Both the position numbers and the translations under genes were made by a program. 64,000 nt of DNA from Fulvivirga marina (GTDB taxonomy: Bacteria; Bacteroidota; Bacteroidia; Cytophagales; Cyclobacteriaceae): NCBI RefSeq assembly GCF_016775155.1, contig NZ_JAEUGD010000067.1:233622-297621 (forward strand), given 5' to 3'. The notes under the pieces were generated by a model, which saw only the letters and a program-made list of their open reading frames with translations, made no database searches and was not told where the DNA came from. Each line of letters starts with the position of its first letter. Position 1 is the first letter of the stretch. This document shows positions 17,852 to 27,043 of the stretch, one piece after another.

Positions 17852-18040
17852 AATACCCAACCTTGGGTATATTGCACTTCGACAAGCTCAGTGACCGAGG
17901 TAAGGTTAGAAATTCTCCCTTGAGGGAGATGTCTGAAAGACAGAGGGTGTATTGTGATGTAAATAATAGACAACCCTGTGGTCCTCCCGAAAGTCTTCGT
18001 GACGGGTCTCTCAAGGCACATTCTTAGCTAAGAGAGGGAC
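17852..18040. repeat. Intergenic palindromic repeat cluster
   Basis: Contains a hairpin at 17852-17871 (AATACCCAA-cc-TTGGGTATT), the motif CTTCGACAAGCTCAGTGACC near 17878, and a CTCCC/GGGAG stem at 17915-17927. The CTTCGACAAGCTCAGTGACC motif is familiar from dispersed intergenic repeats in Bacteroidetes (recalled, not searched). An open frame of 64 codons here is an artefact of the repeats. Confidence 0.5.
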
Positions 18041-18101
18041 TCTGGATCAAGTCCGGGTTGACACAACTTTTGTTATGGGCATAAAACAAAAAAGCTTGAA
18101 T

Positions 18102-18174
18102 CCAGCTATTCGGGATTTGTAACCAGCTATTCGGGATTTGTAATCCCGAAGCTATATCGTAGGATTTGTAATCC
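18102..18174. repeat. REP-like hairpins, downstream of the transposase gene
   Basis: A 21-bp unit occurs twice in direct tandem (18102-18122 and 18123-18143). The second copy forms TTCGGGATT-tgt-AATCCCGAA (18130-18150). A further hairpin GGATT-tgt-AATCC is at 18162-18174. The stem sequences differ but the loop core ATTTGTAAT is the same, which is typical of elements mobilised by a REP-associated transposase. Confidence 0.7.
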
Positions 18175-18182
18175 GACACCCC

Positions 18183-18713
18183 TCAACCAAAAACATTCAA
18201 CTCCAGCCTTCCTTTACGAACTCCATAAAAATCTCCGGCACTACTCAACAAATAATCTTCTTCTTTTTCCACAACACCTGCCTTTACAGGATTCATATGG
18301 ATATAATTGACTTTGATATCGTAAAATTCAATGCTCATTATCTCTTCTCCGTGATAGCCTTCTTCCCAGAACCAAATTCTATTATTGTACTTTAAAACAT
18401 GCAACAGCCATTCTCTTCTACTCTCTTTGTTGTTAGCTTCAATTGCATTATATATTGCTTTTGATGTATACTTTTTCAAATCCCTGATTACATCGCTAAG
18501 ATTTTCGTTTTTGGCTCGTATTATTAAATGGCAGTGGTTACTCATCACAACCCACGCATATATTTCAAGGCCTTTTACATTTTGACAATGCTTTAAACTG
18601 GCCAACAAAATATCTACATACTCAAGACGTGTAAATACATCTACCCACTGATGCACTGTAAATGTCACATAATGTACAGCCCCCTGATCTCGAACTACAT
18701 ATGCATATCCCAT
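18183..18713 (-). CDS. REP-associated tyrosine transposase (IS200-like Y1, RAYT)
   Basis: 176 aa. Contains the HUH motif of Y1 transposases (SNHCHLIIRA, His60 and His62) and the conserved C-terminal block (VNYIHMNPVKAGVVEKEEDY, then LLSSAGDFYG) whose tyrosine region serves as nucleophile. Length and motifs fit the single-copy RAYT family rather than an insertion sequence with ends of its own. These enzymes act on short single-stranded hairpins. Hairpins of the expected kind lie on both sides of the gene (18102-18174 and 18778-18822), which supports an active or recently active RAYT/REP unit. The gene looks intact. Confidence 0.92.
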   Translation of the reverse strand: MGYAYVVRDQGAVHYVTFTVHQWVDVFTRLEYVDILLASLKHCQNVKGLEIYAWVVMSNHCHLIIRAKNENLSDVIRDLKKYTSKAIYNAIEANNKESRREWLLHVLKYNNRIWFWEEGYHGEEIMSIEFYDIKVNYIHMNPVKAGVVEKEEDYLLSSAGDFYGVRKGRLELNVFG

Positions 18714-18777
18714 ACTGCTAATTTAGCGTGCCACGTTGAAAACCCTACTAATCATTTTTTTATTATGTATGTGTGTC

Positions 18778-18822
18778 GCGTTGCAAACGCTACGATAAGG
18801 CTTCGACATTACAAATGTCGAA
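18778..18822. repeat. REP-like hairpins, upstream of the transposase gene
   Basis: Two hairpins: GCGTTTGCAACGC-like arms at 18778-18790 (GCGTtgcAAACGC) and TTCGACATT-aca-AATGTCGAA at 18802-18822. The second shares the loop core (ATTACAAAT) with the hairpins on the other side of the transposase, in reverse orientation. Confidence 0.65.
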
Positions 18823-18829
18823 GAGCTAG

Positions 18830-19222
18830 GTTAACTATCATGATTTAGGAGGTGGTGGATATAATATTATTGTAATCAGGGATCATAAATTCGATCAATT
18901 TAATCTAAAATCAAATTGGATAGCAATCAACCCGGTTTTGGCAAGATATTTAGGTTGGAGCCCCATGCCTAACAAGTTGTTTGCATGGCAAAACACGCAA
19001 GGTGAATTAATTGCGGAATCCATTTATTGGGCAAATGGAAATATTAATATGACACCTCGAAAAGATGGAGAAGTTGGGGAAGGCTGGTTTGTCGTGATTT
19101 CTAGATTAGATCAGATTAGAATTGCCGAGAAGAATTTGTGTCTTCAAAAGAAATTAAACCGATTTATGTACAAAGAGTCAGTTCTAATGAAAAATCAAAT
19201 ATTTGATGTAGTAAAAATATAA
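18830..19222 (+). pseudogene. 5'-truncated gene fragment next to REP hairpins
   Basis: An open frame runs from just after the TAG at 18827 to the stop at 19222 (130 codons) without any ATG start in its first half. Residues such as YHDLGGGGYNIIVIRDHKFD and LGWSPMPNKLFAWQNTQGEL, then GEVGEGWFVVIS, look like true coding sequence of an unknown soluble protein. The 5' end coincides with the REP hairpin at 18802-18822, so the beginning of the gene was probably lost when the repeat/transposase unit arose. A TTG at 18938 could start a 94-aa remnant. No family recognised. Confidence 0.5.
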
Positions 19223-19295
19223 AAAAGGCTTAGGTGTTTCCGACTTTTACTGGAACGAAATTTCTCGAACTCCAACATAAAACCCCTAAAAAACA

Positions 19296-19324
19296 AAAAG
19301 GAAGCCGAAAATCAGCTTCCTTTT
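19296..19324 (-). terminator. Rho-independent terminator after tRNA-Met
   Basis: Perfect 10-bp stem (AAAAGGAAGC / GCTTCCTTTT) followed on the minus strand by TTTTTGTTTTTT. It lies seven bases beyond the 3' end of the tRNA. Confidence 0.85.
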
Positions 19325-19331
19325 GTCGTAG

Positions 19332-19404
<73 letters not shown>

Positions 19405-19525
19405 ATATATTTTTAGTATTTTTATCGCTCTTTTTGTGAAGGTAAAAGCACTCGTTTAATGCTTTTTTATATCCCTCTCGCTCAATTGGAATACAAAAGT
19501 AGGTGGAAGATATTTAAAAATCAAG

Positions 19526-19533
19526 TACCTTTG
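19526..19533 (+). promoter_or_regulatory. Bacteroidetes -7 element of era
   Basis: TACCTTTG matches TAnnTTTG and lies 22 bases before the era ATG. No good TTG at -33. Confidence 0.45.
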
Positions 19534-19555
19534 CAAAAATAAATTTTAAACCCTC

Positions 19556-20440
19556 ATGTCAACCACTCCTCACAAGGCCGGATTCGTAAGTATTATTGGT
19601 AAACCCAACGTAGGGAAATCTACCCTTATGAACCAATTAGTGGGGGAAAGGCTCTCCATCATCACTTCCAAAGCCCAAACTACACGCCACAGAATAATGG
19701 GTATTTTAAGTGGAGAAAATTTTCAAATTATTTATTCCGACACCCCTGGAATTATAAAACCGGAATACGAACTACACAGTTCCATGATGAAATTCGTCAG
19801 CTCTTCGCTCGAAGATGCCGATGTAGTTTTGTTCATGACCGACATCTATGAAAAATTTGACGAGGCACTGGCCGCCCATCTGAAAAGGATCGATGCCCCC
19901 GTCATTTTCATTCTCAATAAAATTGACCAGGCTAAGGGCACACAAGGCGAAGACAAGCTTGCCTACTGGAAGGAGCTGGTTAAAGCCGACAAATACCTGA
20001 TGGTTTCAGCTCTTGAAGGACTGGGAATCAAAGAGCTTTTTGATGCCATTGTAGAACTGCTACCTGAGCACCCCGCCTATTTCCCAAAAGATGAACTCAC
20101 CGATAAACCGGAAAAATTCTTTGTAGAAGAAATAATCCGTGAGAAGATATTTATAAATTACAAAAAGGAAGTACCCTATAGCACAGAGGTTGTGGTAACC
20201 GAGTTTAAGGAAGACGAAAACATCATACGGATAAGGGCTGAAATATATGTGGAGCGAAAAAGCCAGAAGGGTATTATTATCGGCAAAGGCGGTGAGGCCT
20301 TAAAGAAAGTTGGGATCCAGTCCCGGGCCGATCTGGAAAAATTCTTCAACAAGCAAATCCACCTGGAGACATTTGTAAAGGTTGCCGAAAACTGGAGAAA
20401 ACAGGAGTTGAGCCTAAAAAGGTTTGGATATAAAAAGTAA
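19556..20440 (+). CDS. era: GTPase Era
   Basis: 294 aa, normal for Era. GTPase domain 1-170 with G1 GKPNVGKST (15-23), G2 region TTRHRIMG, G3 DTPG and G4 NKID; C-terminal KH RNA-binding domain with IIGKGGEALKKVG (about 241-253). Era binds 16S rRNA and helps mature the 30S subunit at the membrane. It is the first gene of a plus-strand run with a VWA protein and der. Confidence 0.97.
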   Translation: MSTTPHKAGFVSIIGKPNVGKSTLMNQLVGERLSIITSKAQTTRHRIMGILSGENFQIIYSDTPGIIKPEYELHSSMMKFVSSSLEDADVVLFMTDIYEKFDEALAAHLKRIDAPVIFILNKIDQAKGTQGEDKLAYWKELVKADKYLMVSALEGLGIKELFDAIVELLPEHPAYFPKDELTDKPEKFFVEEIIREKIFINYKKEVPYSTEVVVTEFKEDENIIRIRAEIYVERKSQKGIIIGKGGEALKKVGIQSRADLEKFFNKQIHLETFVKVAENWRKQELSLKRFGYKK

Positions 20441-20469
20441 TTGGAAATCATAAACAAACTTGCCCCTCA

Positions 20470-23121
20470 ATGATGAAAGTATTTTACTTCCTTCTATCTA
20501 TTTTATTGTCCTTAATCTGGGTACAACTGCAAGCCCAGTCTATATCACACCGAACAGCCGAAGCCCTCGATGCCTATACTCAGGTTACCAATAAAAGCAT
20601 CGAGAATCTCACTCAAGGTATAAGCTGCCTGAAAGGTTTCCAGCATGCTGTTACTCTTTATAAAGAACGTCAGCACGAATATAATTTCAGAAGTTATAAA
20701 TCAGCCTGCATTGATTTTGTAGATGACTTTCTCCTACAAAAACAAAAGGAAAAAGCCACTCAACTAACGGCTACCGAAAGGGCTATATTGAACCACCCCT
20801 ACAATGCCATGCTTAAGGTATATGGCACCATTGTAGAAAAGTGTCGCGAGCTGGAAACTTATGTCAACCTCCAGGATTATGCCAATGATGTGGACATGGC
20901 GTGGGCTGAAAACAAACTGCAGGAAATCCAAAAGGAGTATGAAAACTTCAGAACAGCCAAGCGTAAGCTGGATGCTGCTATTGATAATACTTATAGAAAA
21001 TACCAGCCTTACAACCCGGGCAACATCCACCATGTGGCTGAGCAACGCATGAGGGATATCATGAAACTTGAAGCAGACATGATGGACCTGTGGGCCTATA
21101 ACCTCAGGCCTAAAATACCCATTAATGGCATCCCTAACGCTGCAGTGATCCGAAACCTCAACCTGATTGACTCTACATTTCGCTGGACTGCCATCCCGAA
21201 AGTGAGTTTATTCTATAAAAAATTTGTATATCACGCATTCTATGGAGCGCAAGGAAACAAACGATACTGGCTTGATAGAAATATCTACAAAAACCAACTT
21301 ACCGATGAGCATGCTAACTCCGGGTATAAGGCTTTTCTCAATGATCTTAACAATGGTGCCCTGCCTTTCTTCAATAGGTTTTGCACATACAATGATAACT
21401 TCCGGGGGATTGCGCTTACTGGCTATTGTCCCTCCTTTGTACTTCCTGAAGAACCTGTTAAAATCGAATTGGAACCAGTAAGGTATGACACCCTTACTTT
21501 AAACCCGATTACACCATCGCCCGAGAGAAGTGGCATCTCTCAGGAAACAGCATATGCACTTAACAGCTACATCGAATTTGTTAACCATGCTGTGAGAGTG
21601 TGTAACAGCATCCCTCATGTTATGATTAACTATAACCATTCGGTCAACAATGCCTTTCATGCTCAGCGAAACCCTTTCCAATTTCACTATACTTACCCTG
21701 ACATTCCCTTGTCGTACTATAAAAGTGCACTCTTCAACAGCAAGTATATTCCCAAAACCTACCGCACCACGTTAAACAAACAGGTAACACAGATCTGGCA
21801 GATTTTTGATGAACTACAGCAATCACTGAAACAACTGGAGCTGATGACTTACGAAAAAAGTAACACTCAGCATATATATGAATTTATCTACAGCCGCCTG
21901 AGAAGAGTCAGCCATCTAATAGACCAGTTCAACCATCAAACCGATGCGCTCTACAACAATATCAAAAGCATCTATGAAAGCTACCCCAAAGATATGTCTG
22001 CTCCATGGATGACAACCGGCACGGATATGACTGCCCTGATGGACGAAAGCAGAGCAATCATTACCGCCATGTACAGTTACATCAGAGACAGTTCAGGAGT
22101 ACTCCCCACCACGGACAGACTCAACGAAAAGGCCAGGGAAGCCTTTTTAAACAAACACGCCAACCTGGATGGTATCAATGCCAGTAAATACGGAACATAC
22201 CCCAGCAAAATTGAAAAATATTATAATGAAATAATTGATGGGGCTAAAGAAATAGGCGAACTGGCACGAACAGGTTTTGGCGCCAACCCTTATAGCGATG
22301 GCAAAAGGGGCACTTCTCCCTCCTACACTTACAAAGAGTTTGTATACAAGTACAACCATTTAATTCAGCTCTATTTTGACCATCTTGTGGAAATACCCGA
22401 TGCAGAAAGGCCCAAATCGGAGTTTTTCAATCCGCATATAGATTTTGAGCCGGTATCATTGCTCAAGCATCAGAAAAAAATGACTTTCTACACCTTTATT
22501 CCCCCTGCGGGTATGGATAATCAAGGCGAGCAACCAGAGGTTGAGCAAGTCGATGAGCTATATGTTTCTATGGAAGGTTATGCTTTAAACCACCTGGTTT
22601 TGCTGCTGGACGTTTCATCATCTATGAGAAACCAGAACAAGCTACCACTGCTCAAAAAATCTCTAAAAAGGCTATTATCCATCATGCGTGAGGAAGATAA
22701 GATGTCAATCGTGATCTATTCGGAAAATGCAAGAGCAGTGTTGAAGGGAGTTTCGTGTCAGAATAAAAAAGTAATTAAAGAGCTGGACAAACTAAGCTCA
22801 GAGGGAACCACAAACATCAAAAATGGTGTTGAGCTGGCTTATAAAATAGCAGACAAATTTCACATAGAAGGCGGCAACAATAGGATTATCCTGGCTACAG
22901 ACGGTCAGTTTAATATTCCTGAATCACTTTATGAGTTAATCAGTGAAAAAGCTGAAAATGATATAATTATGTCTGTATTTTACTACGGAAACAAAAATGT
23001 AATGCCTAAAAAAATGGCTAAGATGGCAGAAGCGGGTAACGGGAAGTTTTCACATGTTACTACCGAAAATACCGACCTGATATTGGTCAAGGAAGCTAAA
23101 GCAAAACGGTTGGAACAGTAG
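20470..23121 (+). CDS. Secreted/periplasmic VWA-domain protein
   Basis: 883 aa; signal peptide 1-22 (cleavage at LQAQS). Residues 30-690 are mostly alpha-helical, with two copies of a similar region: AEALDAYTQVTNKSIENLTQ near residue 30 and AYALNSYIEFVNHAVRVCNS near 360, so an internal duplication is likely. Residues about 705-870 form a von Willebrand A domain with a full MIDAS (DVSSS, Asp714, Ser716, Ser718; Thr in SEGTTNIKNG; Asp in ATDGQF). VWA domains bind metal and protein partners; the partner is unknown here. It is placed between era and der, 29 bases after era. Confidence 0.85.
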   Translation: MMKVFYFLLSILLSLIWVQLQAQSISHRTAEALDAYTQVTNKSIENLTQGISCLKGFQHAVTLYKERQHEYNFRSYKSACIDFVDDFLLQKQKEKATQLTATERAILNHPYNAMLKVYGTIVEKCRELETYVNLQDYANDVDMAWAENKLQEIQKEYENFRTAKRKLDAAIDNTYRKYQPYNPGNIHHVAEQRMRDIMKLEADMMDLWAYNLRPKIPINGIPNAAVIRNLNLIDSTFRWTAIPKVSLFYKKFVYHAFYGAQGNKRYWLDRNIYKNQLTDEHANSGYKAFLNDLNNGALPFFNRFCTYNDNFRGIALTGYCPSFVLPEEPVKIELEPVRYDTLTLNPITPSPERSGISQETAYALNSYIEFVNHAVRVCNSIPHVMINYNHSVNNAFHAQRNPFQFHYTYPDIPLSYYKSALFNSKYIPKTYRTTLNKQVTQIWQIFDELQQSLKQLELMTYEKSNTQHIYEFIYSRLRRVSHLIDQFNHQTDALYNNIKSIYESYPKDMSAPWMTTGTDMTALMDESRAIITAMYSYIRDSSGVLPTTDRLNEKAREAFLNKHANLDGINASKYGTYPSKIEKYYNEIIDGAKEIGELARTGFGANPYSDGKRGTSPSYTYKEFVYKYNHLIQLYFDHLVEIPDAERPKSEFFNPHIDFEPVSLLKHQKKMTFYTFIPPAGMDNQGEQPEVEQVDELYVSMEGYALNHLVLLLDVSSSMRNQNKLPLLKKSLKRLLSIMREEDKMSIVIYSENARAVLKGVSCQNKKVIKELDKLSSEGTTNIKNGVELAYKIADKFHIEGGNNRIILATDGQFNIPESLYELISEKAENDIIMSVFYYGNKNVMPKKMAKMAEAGNGKFSHVTTENTDLILVKEAKAKRLEQ

Positions 23122-23240
23122 GCAAAACAGTAAAGAGACAAAAACAAGTACACAATTAATTAGAGAATAGGGTTTGGAGTTGTTAGTTTCGCAGTTACAT
23201 TTTTGTAAAAGCCTGTTAATTACTCCCAATATAAAAGGAT

Positions 23241-24545
23241 ATGGCAAATATAGTAGCTATTGTAGGACGCCCCAATGTAGGCAAATCGACACTTTTTAAC
23301 CGCTTGATAGAAAAGCGTAAAGCAATCATGGATGATGAAAGCGGGGTGACGAGAGACCGTCATTATGGCTATGCAGAGTGGACGGGAAAGCACTTTACGG
23401 TAATTGATACCGGTGGTTATGTAACCGGCTCGGAAGATAAATTTGAATCAGAGATCCGGCACCAGGTAGAACTGGCTCTCGAAGAGGCCACTGTAATACT
23501 ATTTATGGTAGATAGCTTTGCTGGCCTTACAGATTTGGATAAGGACTTTGCCAAGGTACTGAGAACATCCAACAAACCCGTTTACCTGGTAGCAAATAAA
23601 GCTGACACTACAGAGCGCATCCATATGGCTAGCGAATTTTATGCGTTGGGCATGGGTGAGATCTATCCCATATCTTCAGCCAGTGGTTCTGGTACAGGTG
23701 AGCTGCTTGACCAAGTTGTTAAAAACTTTGATGAGGGTGAAGAGAACCCTGAAGAAGGTATTCCCCGTATAGCTATCCTTGGCCGCCCTAATGTTGGTAA
23801 ATCATCTTTCCTCAATGCATTGCTAGGTAAGGAGCGTACTATTGTAACTGATGAAGCTGGCACAACACGTGACTCTATAAATACGCATTATAAACTTTAC
23901 GGCAAGGACTTTATTCTTACAGATACAGCAGGTATCAGAAAAAAATCCAAAGTCAAGGAGGATATCGAATTCTATTCTGTTCTCAGGTCAATCCAGGCCC
24001 TTCAGGATAGCGATGTCTGCATTTTTATAGTAGACGCTGAAAGGGGCCTTGAGGCCCAGGATATGAGTATCATCAACCTGGCATTAAAATACAGAAAAGG
24101 CATTATGATCATGGTCAACAAGTGGGACCTGATTGAAAAAGAAAACAATACGGCTGAAAAATACCGAAAAGCTATTTTACAAAAACTGGGACAGCTGGAT
24201 TATATTCCGATCATTTTCACCTCTGTAGTCAAGAAACAGAGGATATTCCAGGCCATTGAAAAAGCCATCGAGATCTATGACAACAGAACCTCAAAGATCT
24301 CTACTTCAAAGCTTAACGATGCCATACTGCCCGAGATAGAACACAACCCTCCACCGGCAATAAAAGGTAAATATATCAAAATAAAGTACATCACTCAGTT
24401 ATCAGCTCAAACTCCCGCTTTTGCATTTTTCTGCAATTTGCCTCAGTATATTAAGGCTCCATACGAGCGATTTTTAGAAAATAAAATAAGAAAACATTTT
24501 AACCTCGAAGGCGTACCAATTCGTCTATTTTTCAGAAAAAAATGA
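23241..24545 (+). CDS. der: Ribosome biogenesis GTPase Der (EngA)
   Basis: 434 aa. Two tandem GTPase domains: first P-loop GRPNVGKST (9-17), G3 DTGG, G4 NKAD; second P-loop GRPNVGKSS (about 180), DTAG, NKWD. The C-terminal KH-like domain ends with the conserved NLEGVPIRLFFRKK. Der acts in assembly of the 50S subunit. Full length and intact. Confidence 0.97.
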   Translation: MANIVAIVGRPNVGKSTLFNRLIEKRKAIMDDESGVTRDRHYGYAEWTGKHFTVIDTGGYVTGSEDKFESEIRHQVELALEEATVILFMVDSFAGLTDLDKDFAKVLRTSNKPVYLVANKADTTERIHMASEFYALGMGEIYPISSASGSGTGELLDQVVKNFDEGEENPEEGIPRIAILGRPNVGKSSFLNALLGKERTIVTDEAGTTRDSINTHYKLYGKDFILTDTAGIRKKSKVKEDIEFYSVLRSIQALQDSDVCIFIVDAERGLEAQDMSIINLALKYRKGIMIMVNKWDLIEKENNTAEKYRKAILQKLGQLDYIPIIFTSVVKKQRIFQAIEKAIEIYDNRTSKISTSKLNDAILPEIEHNPPPAIKGKYIKIKYITQLSAQTPAFAFFCNLPQYIKAPYERFLENKIRKHFNLEGVPIRLFFRKK

Positions 24546-24611
24546 CATGGATTTGACCTTTACATGTTTTTGTATCTATATTTACCCCTTCAAATCAAAA
24601 CCTGTGAAAAA

Positions 24612-24854
24612 ATGAAAAAACTATTGACATTATTTTTAGCTCTAGGATTCACTTTCGCATTTGTTGCTTGTGGTAACAATGCTTCAACAGAGGAATCAGC
24701 AGAAGAAACTACTACGACTGAAGAAGTTGTAGAAGAAACTACTGAAGAAGAAGTAGAAGTTGTAGAAGAAGCTGCTGAAGAAGTAGAAGAAGGTGCTGTA
24801 GAAGAAGTAGAAGAGACTGTAGAAGAAGTTGATTCAGTTGAGAACGCTGAGTAA
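24612..24854 (+). CDS. Small highly acidic lipoprotein
   Basis: 80 aa from ATG at 24612 (a longer frame begins at 24564 but would precede a normal lipoprotein signal). Signal MKKLLTLFLALGFTFAFVAC with Cys20, then an almost pure Glu/Val/Thr tail of GAAGAAGTA-type codons (EEVVEETTEEEVEVVEEAAE). Low-complexity tails of this kind are common in Bacteroidetes lipoproteins of unknown role and may bind cations or serve as a spacer. Followed by a strong terminator. Confidence 0.8.
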   Translation: MKKLLTLFLALGFTFAFVACGNNASTEESAEETTTTEEVVEETTEEEVEVVEEAAEEVEEGAVEEVEETVEEVDSVENAE

Positions 24855-24872
24855 TTTTCTTTGAAACTCATA

Positions 24873-24910
24873 AGAAAGGGCTTTGGTTTTCCAAAGCCCT
24901 TTCTGTTTAT
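24873..24910 (+). terminator. Rho-independent terminator
   Basis: Perfect 14-bp stem AGAAAGGGCTTTGG / CCAAAGCCCTTTCT (24873-24904) with a TTTT loop, followed by TGTTTAT. It separates the acidic lipoprotein from the convergent acetylesterase gene and could act on both strands. Confidence 0.85.
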
Positions 24911-24962
24911 ATAGACTTTTACATGGCATCGAATGCAGGTAAGAACTGTCAAAGTATGATCT

Positions 24963-26921
24963 CTACTTTTGGGTGATGCCCTTCCAGTCATCCGTTCTAA
25001 AAGGTACTGCGGGCAGTCCCTCAGAGTTTATCAGGTTGCATTCAGGGTTATCGGCCCACGCATAGCGCACTGACTTGGGTGACTTCACTTTGTCAGAATA
25101 AACTACTACTTCGCCCCCGTCAATCTCAGCCTTAGCCCAATAAAATTGTTTATCTTCTCCGGCTATAGCAAAACCACTAATCTCTTTTCCACCTTTGGTT
25201 GAAAGCCCTGAACCAATACTTGTAAAACTGATACGCACTCTGTCTTCCTCTATTTTAAAACTTTTGTATTGCGGCCCTGAAGCTATAACATTCTGCTTAT
25301 AAACAAGCTTGTTGGCGATTAAAGCCAAACGCCGTCCCACTTCCTGCTTGTTTTTTGGGTGAATATCATTAGCCTCTCCAATGTCAATGATACAGGCCAT
25401 GCCCGCATTAGGCTGCAATAATGTCAATGTCTGAGCTTCTCTAAGCTCTGCCCAATCACTCTCCATAGGAAGAGGCTTCGCATTATGGAAATTGGCTAAT
25501 TGCACATATAAGAAAGGGGTATCGCCTTGCTCCCATTGCTTTCTCCAGTCATTTATCAGCATCGGAAACAGTTTCCGGTAATTATATGCCTGCTCAACAT
25601 TTGCTTCTCCCTGATACCAAAGAAATCCTTTAATACCATAAGGAATAAGCGGGTTGATCATTGCATTGAACAGTAGTTCAGGGTAATAGTGATAATTTTG
25701 TATTTCAGGAATTGCCGGTTCAAGCCCTTCCTTATACAGCCATGTGCCTGCTAAAGAGATTATAGAAGAGCTGTCAGTAATATATATTTTTTCTGCCGGA
25801 GGGTTTAGCCCACCTCCTCCCCACAACAATGCCATTCTGATCGAAATGGTATTTTCTCCACTTTCAACCAGGTCAGCCGGAATGGTATAATCGTGGGTAG
25901 GGTTGGCATTCCAGATATTCTTACAAATTTCCGTACCATTGAAATAAAGTGAATAATTCATCTCCGGACGCCCCAAATTGATCGTCAGATCTTTACCGGA
26001 AAAGGCCTTCGGCAGCATTACTTTTTTACGCAGCCAAACCATTCCTTCGTATGAGCCCATCCCAAAATCTCTGAACACCCCGGGCATTTCAATTTCCTTC
26101 CAGGTTGAGTCATCGTATTCCGATAGAGGAACAGTCTTATCCGTATTATTTTGCGGGTTAAACACAATCTCCCAAAAACGGACGGCATGCAGGCTGTCTG
26201 TAACCAAATGGTTATAGGTAAGTGTATCGTTGGCTTGCACTCTCTGTCTTGTGATGGGAGAAGAGAGCAGCATTGCCCTGCTTGTCCATGACTCTACAGG
26301 TGTACCTCCCCATGCACTCTGAATGATACCTATGGGAACATTTTGCTCCCGATGTATTTTGCGCGCAAAATAATATGCAACAGCTGACAGCCGTCTCACA
26401 CTGGCTGTATCGCAAATCTTCCAGTAGCCTGAAGAAATATCTTCCAATGGAGCTAGTTTCATATCGTGCTCTACAATAAGAAAGCGGATATCAGGATAAT
26501 CAGCCTTGGCAATTTCATTGCTTGCATCCATTGCCTGTTGCACCTGCCATTCCATATTGGATTGCCCTGAGGCCAACCAAACATCTCCGATCAGGATATT
26601 AGTTAACTCGATACTTTGATTCGGCTTACCCTTTTCGTACAACTTGAGTGTATAAGGTCCTCCTGCTTTAAACTCCGGAAAATCAACCCTCCATTTTCCC
26701 TGCTCATCAGCTTGTGTTGTTATCTGAACTCCCCCTAACTCAGCCGTAATGAGCGCTCCCGACGCTGAGTTTCCCCAAACAGGGATTTTCATATCTCTTT
26801 GTAAAACCATGCCTTCTCCAAATACTTTAGGCAATGTGATCTGCCCATGGCTTTGGTAAAAGAGACACAATACTAAAATCGTGATCGCTGCTCTTAATTT
26901 TATTCTAACTGTTACTGTCAT
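24963..26921 (-). CDS. Sialate O-acetylesterase-type carbohydrate esterase (SASA/SGNH)
   Basis: 652 aa; signal peptide to about residue 26. The SASA esterase fold is shown by LPKVFGEGMVLQRDMKIPVW (N-terminal beta domain), GDVWLASGQSNMEWQ with the nucleophile Ser121, AWGGTPVESW, GFLWYQGEANVEQA, and the C-terminal catalytic pair in NDIHPKNKQEVGRRLA. An inserted jelly-roll-like region (about 260-400, EYDDSTWKEIEMPGVF, MVWLRKKVMLPKAF) is usual in the larger members. It removes O-acetyl groups from sugars. Located just after the GH5 gene, so the substrate is probably an acetylated plant or algal glycan rather than sialic acid (inference). Confidence 0.9.
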   Translation of the reverse strand: MTVTVRIKLRAAITILVLCLFYQSHGQITLPKVFGEGMVLQRDMKIPVWGNSASGALITAELGGVQITTQADEQGKWRVDFPEFKAGGPYTLKLYEKGKPNQSIELTNILIGDVWLASGQSNMEWQVQQAMDASNEIAKADYPDIRFLIVEHDMKLAPLEDISSGYWKICDTASVRRLSAVAYYFARKIHREQNVPIGIIQSAWGGTPVESWTSRAMLLSSPITRQRVQANDTLTYNHLVTDSLHAVRFWEIVFNPQNNTDKTVPLSEYDDSTWKEIEMPGVFRDFGMGSYEGMVWLRKKVMLPKAFSGKDLTINLGRPEMNYSLYFNGTEICKNIWNANPTHDYTIPADLVESGENTISIRMALLWGGGGLNPPAEKIYITDSSSIISLAGTWLYKEGLEPAIPEIQNYHYYPELLFNAMINPLIPYGIKGFLWYQGEANVEQAYNYRKLFPMLINDWRKQWEQGDTPFLYVQLANFHNAKPLPMESDWAELREAQTLTLLQPNAGMACIIDIGEANDIHPKNKQEVGRRLALIANKLVYKQNVIASGPQYKSFKIEEDRVRISFTSIGSGLSTKGGKEISGFAIAGEDKQFYWAKAEIDGGEVVVYSDKVKSPKSVRYAWADNPECNLINSEGLPAVPFRTDDWKGITQK

Positions 26922-26994
26922 TGTTTTTAAAATTTACAAAAACAACGATAGATTAACTCCTCAAGGAGTATTGTCATATCGCATAAAATAAAAA

Positions 26995-27034
26995 GTATGG
27001 TATGGCAGTTCTTAAAAGCGCTGTCATACCATAC
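26995..27034 (-). terminator. Terminator or attenuator between GH5 and esterase genes
   Basis: A 14-bp stem (GTATGGTATGGCAG paired with CTGTCATACCATAC, one G-T) followed on the minus strand by TTTTTATTTTA. It would stop or reduce read-through from the GH5 gene into the esterase gene. Confidence 0.75.
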
Positions 27035-27043
27035 CAACATTTT

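Noticed and set aside
17827-18021. 64-aa minus-strand frame
   Set aside because: It lies wholly within palindromic intergenic repeats and its protein reads as a translation of the CTTCGACAAGCTCAGTGACC repeat.
24590-24991. 133-aa minus-strand frame, Ser/Thr-rich
   Set aside because: It is the reverse reading of the Glu-rich lipoprotein tail (GAA codons read as TTC/TCT) and crosses a terminator.
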